A program made the translations under genes and the position numbers. The notes below the pieces were generated by a model that saw only the letters and a list, made by a program, of their open reading frames with translations, made no database searches and was not told where the DNA came from. A stretch of 64,000 nucleotides of DNA from NCBI GenBank assembly GCA_964353355.1, contig CAYGVT010000014.1:1-64000 (forward strand). Reading direction: 5' to 3'. Origin of the DNA: CAYGVT01 sp964353355. GTDB taxonomy: Archaea > Thermoplasmatota > DTKX01 > GCA-020343715. Positions within the stretch are counted from its first letter, which is position 1. The number at the start of each line of letters is the position of its first letter. Shown piece by piece: positions 35,201 through 42,180 of the stretch.

Positions 35201-36699
35201 ACTTCCAGCTCATCAGCCCCCTCGAGGGGGGCATGGTGAACCAGAGCACGCTCACCATCATGGCGCAGCTGGAGCCCGAGCTCGAGGTCACCATCAACGA
35301 CCAGCCCGTCCCCTACGGCTCCGAGGCGTACCCGCAGGACGGTGGCACCCTGGAGCTCACCATGGACCTCGTCAGCGCCGAGACCGTCATCCATTTCAGG
35401 GTCAAGGACCCCGCGGGCAATGTGCTGACAATCGACCGGCTTGTGGTCCTGGACAACGTGCCCCCGTGGATAAAGGTCACCTCACCGATGCCCTTCGAGA
35501 CGTTCGACCATCCCGAGATAGTGGTCGTGGGCACCACCGAGGCGACCTCGAGGTTCCTCATAAACGATGACGACGTGACGCTGCAGAACGGGTTCTTCCA
35601 GCGGGCGATACTCTGCGTCGAGGGGGCGAACAGGATAGTCCTCACGGCCATAGACCCCGCGGGGAACGTCAACACGCAGGTCCTCGTGGTCAACGTCGAC
35701 ACGAGGCCCCCCCACCTCGAGATCACCAGCCCCCGCGGCAAGGTCACGACCGTCAACACGGAGACGGTCTCCATCGTGGGCACCGTCTGGATGGACGGGG
35801 TCGTCACGACCGGATCTGTCACGGTGAACGGGGTGGTGCACGCCCTCACGGACGCCATCAATGGCATCTTCTCGGTGCCCTTGACGCTGGTGGAGGGAAG
35901 GAACGAGATATCGGTGGTCGTGGAGGACCTGGTGGGCAACAGCGCCAACCAGACCATCGTGGTATGGCTCGACACGTCGGCCCCCACCCTGGTCATTGAG
36001 CTCAGCCCCACGGCCTGGAGGGCGGGGGAGAGGACCAGCCCCAGCCTCCTGGTCAACCTGACAGGCTACACCGAGCCCGGCTCCATCGTCTACGTGAACG
36101 GCGTGCTGGTCATCGTCGGCCAGGATGGCGAGTTCCAGACGTACTGCCCCATCAACGAGAAGGCCAGGACGCCCATCACCGTCGTGTCCACGGACATGGC
36201 CGGCAACACGCGGACGGTGGAGGAGGGCGTGACCTACTTCTCGGAGACCACGGGGGAGGCGAGCGATGACGCGGCTGGCCGGACGTTCCTCGTGGCGTCC
36301 ATCCTCATCCTCGTGGTCGTCATCATCCTTGCGGTCCTCCTCATCATGAGGGGAAGGAGGCGCTCCCAAGCGGCCGAGGTGGAGGACAGGGCCCTCCTGG
36401 TAGAGGTCGAGGCCGCCGATATCGAGGCTCCGCAGCCCAAGTCGCGGGAGCCCTCCAAGCCCGTGGCACCCAAGGTGCCAGGGGGGCAGGCCGTCGCGGT
36501 CACGAAGCCCGCGGCACCTGCCAGGGCGCCGGCGGCCGCCCCCGCGCAGCGGCCGGTCCACCCCCAGGTCCGCAGGAAGGTCGTGCCGAGGCCGAAGGCG
36601 ACCATGGCCAAGGCACCGGACGCGACCGACAAGGGCCTCTCTGACAAGGGGGCGGAGGCCGACATGTCCGCCGACGAGAGCGAGCCGGAGGTGAGGTGA
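32221..36699 (+). CDS. Giant surface protein 3: beta-helix, six Ig-like repeats, long cytoplasmic Pro/Ala/Lys tail
   Basis: 1492 aa. Signal or anchor about 10-36. The NosD-type beta-helix (about 40-710) has many NCTF/NTTFE-type rungs and paired cysteines (ILDCDF, IEMCTF, HCENTVF, IGCEFTECT). The linker module is YYNLTIVVRWDTGAPAIGS. Six Ig-like repeats (DGIAPEV, DPTPPKV, DTQKPYF, DNVPPWI, DTRPPHL, DTSAPTL) lead to a membrane helix (about 1353-1375). The cytoplasmic tail of about 115 residues is the only long one in the set: RRR stop-transfer, acidic stretch, then a low-complexity Pro/Ala/Lys segment and a Ser/Asp/Glu end. The start ATG directly follows the upstream TAG, with SD GGAGGTGAGG just before. 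The tail could anchor to a cytoplasmic partner. Confidence 0.78.
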   Translation: MADRQLQMSIYLSLLAVAAVAILAVVASHVARADPADYDEAPTEDWVFNSGAAILISYEDWDVRYNITVTNGCSLKILDCDFAFEGVGGLRPVWIRTDPGTTLDIEMCTFDGTEGITGFFIEVRGKLYISNSELVGLVNNPSTGGGISAISTYVQLAFVTMHRTNTVYSFYSTNSNVNISNSEIYDSDGTLAFFHINDKTPYRAYSVNIVESDFHTATLHGLWVASYFNVGNYTVGIYKTKVHDIGGIGITLEDGIKTYGVGPDAGYGTLNTTMDELELYDVGDQGMFLCSDGKSNAPANLGFFNTSILNSHIYDIKNTGIYDIRYYTISKHVLHCENTVFEEIAMDPMYNRLSAVFTWRYGTIGGGWDLFYFGNCTFRRCNPGGVWYWDMGKGSFGVGGIPRSFYFIGCEFTECTEAAIYRVLNEGGSPGTFLVENCYFHDNPGYAILMDANVRPDMSTYAGMTEPHAKVMVNNTTFERHGKSVLAVTSNNVDQDQEIGYFLENCTIEDAGGYGVLIRPNAPKGMLYLHMNNTRINDTMGVFLFYDTENAATAGFDVKVTNCSIENSTLTGLYVRAQSSLTPEAKVIVQHTTIRNAGRDGIDVYTGPTGSAQQVNGWVLIEYVTIEQVDGVGIKVTNDLKEVVGIRQFYINHTTIWTAQQGMVLMGYPGEVWYCTIKDILLENIMMTSNKVMVFYCEFTAVDAQKFKAASGGEIFLYYNLTIVVRWDTGAPAIGSLVEMTDNMDNLLTVQTIMRQDGALPTMSMNSYIIRSTGLFSSSPYNIKITCAQVSKSVGVKLDRNKYILTIMSDGIAPEVYINYPRNEHSQQSTTLDVRGSAWDYQSGIDRVELSLDGVSWEAASGTLKWAHTFHVSAELIRQTGGMFDLRARAVDHAGNSRTVYVYVRIDPTPPKVLVNFPSDGYITNNPRCLVRGVTEPGSLVSVNGLDATVIVSMYTVEVTLVEGPNTLTVIAIDPMGNVQVVRVSVRLDTQKPYFQLISPLEGGMVNQSTLTIMAQLEPELEVTINDQPVPYGSEAYPQDGGTLELTMDLVSAETVIHFRVKDPAGNVLTIDRLVVLDNVPPWIKVTSPMPFETFDHPEIVVVGTTEATSRFLINDDDVTLQNGFFQRAILCVEGANRIVLTAIDPAGNVNTQVLVVNVDTRPPHLEITSPRGKVTTVNTETVSIVGTVWMDGVVTTGSVTVNGVVHALTDAINGIFSVPLTLVEGRNEISVVVEDLVGNSANQTIVVWLDTSAPTLVIELSPTAWRAGERTSPSLLVNLTGYTEPGSIVYVNGVLVIVGQDGEFQTYCPINEKARTPITVVSTDMAGNTRTVEEGVTYFSETTGEASDDAAGRTFLVASILILVVVIILAVLLIMRGRRRSQAAEVEDRALLVEVEAADIEAPQPKSREPSKPVAPKVPGGQAVAVTKPAAPARAPAAAPAQRPVHPQVRRKVVPRPKATMAKAPDATDKGLSDKGAEADMSADESEPEVR

Positions 36700-39600
36700 A
36701 TGCACCCCAAGGCGCTCTTGATGGACGGACGCATGGCCCTCCCCATCGCCATCGCCGGATTCGCCCTCTTGCTGCTGGGAGTGATGTGCGCCCTGTCCGC
36801 GACCGCGACCATAACTGGCGACCTGCCGCCGCTCACCGGGGACTGGGTCATCGAGAACCCCACGCTGGTGCGGGACGAGACGGTCGTCATCGAGGGCAAC
36901 ATCACGGTCAACAGCACGCTCACGCTCTCGAGCAGCACCCTCCTCATCAACGCCTCCATGCCCAACCAGTTCTCGTTCAAGGTCAACCCGACCGGGAGCC
37001 TGAGCGCCTCCGGCAGCCTGGTCTCGAACGCCAACGTGACCGATGGCTACAGCCTCCTGGTGCTCGGGAAGGCCAGCCTCAGCCGCACCGTCATCGACGG
37101 CTGCCGCATGGGGCTGCAGGTGAGGAGCGCTGAGAAGGTGACGGTGAGGAACTGCACCATCCACAACGCGAGCGGGTGGGGCCTCTACCTGGTGAACGCG
37201 AACAGCACCGTGGTCGAGGACACGACGTTGGACCTCAACAACATGACGACCTTCTGGCTCGACAAGACGCTGCCCGACACGTCCACATACCAGTTCACGG
37301 TCAACTCCGCGGCCATCCAGGTGACGGGCGGGACGCCCGTGCTGAGGAACATCGACATCCTCCTGAACGGTGTCATGACCGGGGAGGCGCGCATCAAGAA
37401 GATGTCCAACTACGGCTACGTCTACGTCAACTGGCACTTCTACCCGCTGCTCATCGACGGCAACGCCATGGCCAAGGTCTCGGGGCTGGACATCAAAAAC
37501 GGCACCATGAACTGGAACACCAAGTGGTACCTCAACAACCAGTACGCCAGCACGTCCTACTGGTATACCTACAGCTACTTCTACCCGCACACCGTGACCG
37601 TCCTGGACTACAAGGACGTCTCGCTGAGCGGCCTCTCGCTGGCGAACGCGAGGATGGGCAGCTGCACGGCCACCTACAGCTACTCGGGCTACGGCTACAG
37701 CTCCCACACGAAGACCCTCACGCAGAACGCCATCACCCTGGTCCAGGGCACCATCAACCACCTCGCGATGTCGGCGGGGCCGTTCACATTCAGCCTGGCC
37801 ATCTCGGACACGGACTTCGGGAACCTGGCGACCACCATCAGGCCTCTCGTCGCGACCGCCCTCAACGTCAACTACCAGGGGCTGGTTCCGCCGACTTATG
37901 TGTCCAACGTCGTCATCGACAGGGTCAATGTCAACGGGGGGACCAGTGACATATTCACCTTCACCGAGACGCCCGCGTACCTCCTGTTCAAGATTTTCTA
38001 CATGAACGTGCGCATCTCGAACTCGACGTTCACCGGCCTCACGGGGCGGGTGTGCGCACCCACGTACAACGTCGGGCCCGGCGCCGGTCAGACGAACGTG
38101 AAGAGCTTCTTCCTGTACGAGAACCTCACGGTGGAGAACAGCGTCTTCACCCAGTGCAGGCAGGGCTCCACCCCCCTGTTCGCCTACGCGCCGTACTCGA
38201 GCAGCTACGAGCGCATGAACCTCTTCGACCGCTACAATCTTTTCAGGTGGAACACCTTCAGCGACAACGTGGGCAGGCTGTTCGACATGCAGGGCAGGTA
38301 CTACCAGGACACTGGCGGCAAGGAGCGCACCATCCTGGACGGGAACCTGTTCATCAACAACACCGAGGGCGGCCCGGACTATCTGCTCTACACCTACTAT
38401 CGCGATACCGCCTACATATGGAACAACCGGTTCATCGACAACCGATACTCGTACGGCATCTACCTCCACTGCGACGGGGGCGACCTGAACGGCAAGAAGC
38501 CCTCCGACTACATCATCCGCAACAACACATGGAGCGGCACGACATCGGCGCTCGCGGACCGCCCGTTCATCGACGTGAGGTGGGGCGGCTCGCTCACGGT
38601 CTCCTACAACACCATAAGCGACGTCAACACCTGGTTCATACGCCTGACGGAGTACACCATCGCATCGCTCTACGCGTCCTTCGACTTCAACCACAACAAG
38701 ATCTACAACAACACCGGCCCCATCATATGGCAGGCGTACACGGGCATCTACCACACGAAGCTGACGGTCCTCGTCGACAACAACGAGATCTGGGACAACG
38801 AGGGCCCCGTCATCGACTACCTCGTCGACTCGAACCTCGACAGCTACGACTACAACGCCGTGACCAAGATACGCAACAACACCGTCAACCGGTGCGCGGG
38901 CAAGGTGTTCAAGAACTACGGCGAGCTGGTCATCCAGGACAACCGCTTCGAGGACTGCGATGATTATGTAATCGACCTGCGCTACTTGTACCTATCCCCG
39001 CCCATCATCTCCGGGAACGTGTTCAAGGACTGCAACGACATCTACTACATCGTGGCGAAGGAGAAGGTGGGGCCCAAGATGGCCCTCACGATGGCGAACA
39101 TGTCCATCGACTGCACGGGCAACGCGTTCTACTTCAAGAACACCATCGTCACCATGAAGGGCCTCGAGATCGGCCCCCGGTCATCGCTCGCCATCATCGC
39201 CGAGAACTCCATGGTCGACGCGGTGCAGTGCGACATCCCCATCGGCTCCGGCAGGGTCATAGGCACGGGCTCCATCAACGTCTGGTTCAACATTGAGATG
39301 TGGGTGACCTGGGGCGATGCCTACGGCGAGGACACGCACCAGCCGGTCGTGGAAGCGCTCGTCGTCCGCTACAGCCGCAACGGCATGTACTCCGGCTCGG
39401 ACCTCACCGACGAGGATGGCCATGTCAAGGCGATGCGGTACCCGCAGTGGTCCATCAGGGACACGGCCTACACGCTCTGGACGCCCTACGCCATCACCGT
39501 GGCCAAGTCCGGCTCGATGGACAAGTTCACCGTCGACCTGGACAAGGACCTGGTCGGCCCGGACGCCCTGTGGTTCCTCCTCATCGACGACTTCGTCCCG

Positions 39601-41340
39601 CAGATCAGCATCTCGTCCCCGCTCCCGGACGACCACCTGAGCGTGACGGGGCTGACGGTGCACGGGCTCGTCGTCGAGGTCGGCTCAGGCCTGGTGGAGG
39701 CCACCCTCTCCTACTCGCTCGAGGGGCAGCCCCCGCTCGAGGTCGTCGACATCACCGTCGGGCCGACCTTCGAGTTCCAGCAGTCGTTCCAGGGCATACC
39801 GGAGGGCACCATCGTCATCAAGCTGCACGTGGTGGACTCCGCCCTGAACACGAACGAGACCACGCTGAGGCTCGTGGTCGACCGCACGCCCCCGATGCTC
39901 GACATCGTCGAGCCGGAGGAGGGCGCCATCACGCGCGACAGGACCATCAACCTGGACTGCAGGTTCGAGCTGGGCGCGACGATCCACGTCAACGGCGTCA
40001 TGGTCGCGGACACCTCGGGCAGCGTTCTGGTCCCCATCGACCTCACGGACGGCAGCAACCTCGTCTACGTCGACGCCGTCGACGCGGCGGGCAACCTGGC
40101 ATCCATAACCCGCAGCATCATCCTCGACAAGTCGCCGCCCCCGCTCACGGTCCTGTATCCGAGCGACGGGATGGTCCTGGACTCGAGGACGATGGGCGTC
40201 GAGGGCGACGCCGAGCGCGGCACCACGATACGGATGTCGGCCTACGGGCCGGGGATGGGCGTGCTCGTGGACAACGTCACGGTGCTGGCCAGGCAGGACG
40301 GGACCTTCTCGCACGACATCGAGCTCGCGGAGGGCACGTGCATCATCGTGGTGTACGCCGTGGACGCGGCCGGCAACATGGCGCGCGTCACGAGGACGGT
40401 CACGGTGGACACGACCGCCCCCGCGGTCGAGGTGACGAGGCCCGTGAACAACCTCGCGACCAACAAGCGTGTCATCGAGGTCAGCGGCACCGTCGACCTG
40501 GAGGCCATCCTCCTGCTCGACGGCAGGCTGATAGGGCACAACTGGACGTTCAGCACGCCCGTCACGCTCAACGAGGGCACGAACACCATCGAGATACGGT
40601 GCCTGGACGCCATCGGGAACGAGAAGGCCATCACGCTGACGGTCGTGCTCGACACCCAGGCCCCCGTCCTCGCCATCGAGCGGCCTGCCAGGTCCCCGTT
40701 CGCGACCAACACCCGCGACATCGCCGTGGCGGGCACGGTCGGCGGAGACGTGGTCTCGCTGAAGGTGGGCGGGAGGGAGGTCGCGGTGGGCGAGGGCGGA
40801 GCGTTCGAGGCGACGGTGACGCTCGCCGCCGACGGCCCCTCCGACATCCTCGTCGAGGCCGTGGACGGCGTAGGGAACACCGCCGGGCTCACGTTGCACG
40901 TCAACGTGGGCACGACACGACCGGTCCTCACGGTCGGGTACACCCCCGGCACGCGCACCGTGGAGGCCACCGACAACACCCTGGTGATCAAGGGCAAGAC
41001 CTCGTCGGGCGTGACGGCCATCGAGGTCATCCACACGCACGGTGGCACGACGGTGACGGACAGCTACTCCCCCATCTCCCCCGACGGGTCCTTCACCATC
41101 ATCAGGAGGCTCGGGGATGGCGAGAACGGCATCGTGCTGCGCGTGGTCGACGCCTTCGGCAACTCCAACGAGACCCAGGCCTTCTCGGTCACGTACAGCT
41201 ACGTGCCCGCGGAAACGGAGACCCCCGCCGATGAGGGCTTCAACCTCCAGGACATCGCGCTCATCGTCGCCGTCTTCGCTGTCGTCCTGGTGGTCGCGGT
41301 GGTGGTCATCTCCAGGGCCCTCTCGAAGCGCAACCCGTGA
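36700..41340 (+). CDS. Giant surface protein 4: beta-helix, six Ig-like repeats, C-terminal anchor
   Basis: 1546 aa. Signal peptide about 12-37; beta-helix about 45-860 with N-x-F-x-x-N rungs (NLFINNTEGG, NKIYNNTG, NNTWSG) and several Tyr-rich stretches (YWYTYSYFYPHT, YSYSGYGYSSH). The linker module (IEMWVTWGDAYGEDTHQP) is followed by six Ig-like repeats (DDFVPQI, DRTPPML, DKSPPPL, DTTAPAV, DTQAPVL, GTTRPVL), the last slightly degenerate. A membrane helix (about 1515-1538) is followed by a short SKRNP tail. The ATG immediately follows the upstream TGA with SD GGAGGTGAGG, the same arrangement as the previous gene. A large nested hairpin follows the stop, consistent with operon end. Confidence 0.78.
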   Translation: MHPKALLMDGRMALPIAIAGFALLLLGVMCALSATATITGDLPPLTGDWVIENPTLVRDETVVIEGNITVNSTLTLSSSTLLINASMPNQFSFKVNPTGSLSASGSLVSNANVTDGYSLLVLGKASLSRTVIDGCRMGLQVRSAEKVTVRNCTIHNASGWGLYLVNANSTVVEDTTLDLNNMTTFWLDKTLPDTSTYQFTVNSAAIQVTGGTPVLRNIDILLNGVMTGEARIKKMSNYGYVYVNWHFYPLLIDGNAMAKVSGLDIKNGTMNWNTKWYLNNQYASTSYWYTYSYFYPHTVTVLDYKDVSLSGLSLANARMGSCTATYSYSGYGYSSHTKTLTQNAITLVQGTINHLAMSAGPFTFSLAISDTDFGNLATTIRPLVATALNVNYQGLVPPTYVSNVVIDRVNVNGGTSDIFTFTETPAYLLFKIFYMNVRISNSTFTGLTGRVCAPTYNVGPGAGQTNVKSFFLYENLTVENSVFTQCRQGSTPLFAYAPYSSSYERMNLFDRYNLFRWNTFSDNVGRLFDMQGRYYQDTGGKERTILDGNLFINNTEGGPDYLLYTYYRDTAYIWNNRFIDNRYSYGIYLHCDGGDLNGKKPSDYIIRNNTWSGTTSALADRPFIDVRWGGSLTVSYNTISDVNTWFIRLTEYTIASLYASFDFNHNKIYNNTGPIIWQAYTGIYHTKLTVLVDNNEIWDNEGPVIDYLVDSNLDSYDYNAVTKIRNNTVNRCAGKVFKNYGELVIQDNRFEDCDDYVIDLRYLYLSPPIISGNVFKDCNDIYYIVAKEKVGPKMALTMANMSIDCTGNAFYFKNTIVTMKGLEIGPRSSLAIIAENSMVDAVQCDIPIGSGRVIGTGSINVWFNIEMWVTWGDAYGEDTHQPVVEALVVRYSRNGMYSGSDLTDEDGHVKAMRYPQWSIRDTAYTLWTPYAITVAKSGSMDKFTVDLDKDLVGPDALWFLLIDDFVPQISISSPLPDDHLSVTGLTVHGLVVEVGSGLVEATLSYSLEGQPPLEVVDITVGPTFEFQQSFQGIPEGTIVIKLHVVDSALNTNETTLRLVVDRTPPMLDIVEPEEGAITRDRTINLDCRFELGATIHVNGVMVADTSGSVLVPIDLTDGSNLVYVDAVDAAGNLASITRSIILDKSPPPLTVLYPSDGMVLDSRTMGVEGDAERGTTIRMSAYGPGMGVLVDNVTVLARQDGTFSHDIELAEGTCIIVVYAVDAAGNMARVTRTVTVDTTAPAVEVTRPVNNLATNKRVIEVSGTVDLEAILLLDGRLIGHNWTFSTPVTLNEGTNTIEIRCLDAIGNEKAITLTVVLDTQAPVLAIERPARSPFATNTRDIAVAGTVGGDVVSLKVGGREVAVGEGGAFEATVTLAADGPSDILVEAVDGVGNTAGLTLHVNVGTTRPVLTVGYTPGTRTVEATDNTLVIKGKTSSGVTAIEVIHTHGGTTVTDSYSPISPDGSFTIIRRLGDGENGIVLRVVDAFGNSNETQAFSVTYSYVPAETETPADEGFNLQDIALIVAVFAVVLVVAVVVISRALSKRNP

Positions 41341-41372
41341 GGGAGGGCGCGGTCCCGCCTCGCCGGGGGCGG

Positions 41373-41438
41373 GGGGCGGACCGTGGGGGCAGGGGATGCC
41401 CTGCCCCCACCCTGGTCACAGCAAGGTCGGTCCGCCCC
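41373..41438 (+). terminator. Nested hairpin after the giant surface operon
   Basis: Inner arms GTGGGGGCAGGG (41383-41394) and CCCTGCCCCCAC (41399-41410) form 12 perfect pairs around GATG. Outer arms GGGGCGGACC (41373-41382) and GGTCCGCCCC (41429-41438) add 10 perfect pairs, with an 18-nt single-stranded arm between. It starts 33 nt after the stop of the last giant gene. Terminator or protective 3' structure is the simplest reading. Confidence 0.55.
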
Positions 41439-41566
41439 GTGGCCAGTCACCCTGGTCCGGCACCAGGGGCCCTCCCGTCGACCGGGTGACGGTCCCCGCT
41501 CCCGGGCCCCCTCTCTCCCCATACCGACCTCCCACCGGGATGGGCGTGGCGCGTCACGATGCGTGA

Positions 41567-41575
41567 GGTATTCAA
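41567..41575 (+). promoter_or_regulatory. TATA-like box of maf
   Basis: GGTATTCAA, centred 28 nt before ATG 41599 and 16 nt before ATG 41587; supports the former start. Confidence 0.4.
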
Positions 41576-41598
41576 CCCCCCCGCCGATGGGGGGCGCG

Positions 41599-42180
41599 AT
41601 GCCCTGCGCCCTCCCGCCCCGCATCGTGCTCGCCTCCACGTCGGAGAGGCGGCGCCGCCTGCTCGAGCATCTGGGCATCGGCTTCGAGGCGGTGGACCCC
41701 GGCATCGACGAGGGCGCCATAGCCGAGGGCGGCCCGGAGGCCACCGCGCGCGCGAGGGCGCTGGCCAAGGCCCGTGCCGTCGCCTGGGCGAGGCCGGGCG
41801 CGGTCGTCGTCGCGGCGGACACGGTCGTCGCGCTCGGCGACTCCATCCTCCCCAAGGCGCGCGACCCATCCGAAGTATCCGCGATGCTGAGGAGGCTCTC
41901 GGGCCGCACGCACGCGGTGGTGACGGCGGTCGCGGTCATCGACCCCGCCGGCGGCGAGGCCGCGGTCGAGGCCGACACCGCCAAAGTCACGTTCAGGGCC
42001 GTCACGGACGCCGAGGTCGAGGCGTACGCGGCCTCCGGCGAGGGCGTGGGCAAGGCCGGCGGCTACGCGGTCCAGGGCCGCGCGGGCGCGTTCGTCGTGG
42101 CGCTCGAGGGCGACGTGGAGACCGTTGTGGGGCTGCCGACGCACCTCGTGAGGGGGATGCTCGAGGGCCGCGCGCGCTAG
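41599..42180 (+). CDS. maf: Maf-type nucleoside triphosphate pyrophosphatase
   Basis: 193 aa, usual Maf length. Signature motifs are intact: LASTSERRRRLLEHLGI near the N-terminus (S-x-S-x-R-R pattern), DPGIDE, VVAADTVVALGD (catalytic Asp region), GRTHAVVTAV, and GVGKAGGYAVQGRAGAF (the GKAGGYxIQG hallmark). Maf proteins hydrolyse dTTP, UTP or modified nucleotides to monophosphates as house-cleaning enzymes in the cytoplasm. The open frame extends upstream to 41383, but the TATA position and typical family N-terminus favour 41599. Its TAG shares the CTAG palindrome with the stop of the convergent hydrolase-PKD gene. Confidence 0.9.
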   Translation: MPCALPPRIVLASTSERRRRLLEHLGIGFEAVDPGIDEGAIAEGGPEATARARALAKARAVAWARPGAVVVAADTVVALGDSILPKARDPSEVSAMLRRLSGRTHAVVTAVAVIDPAGGEAAVEADTAKVTFRAVTDAEVEAYAASGEGVGKAGGYAVQGRAGAFVVALEGDVETVVGLPTHLVRGMLEGRAR

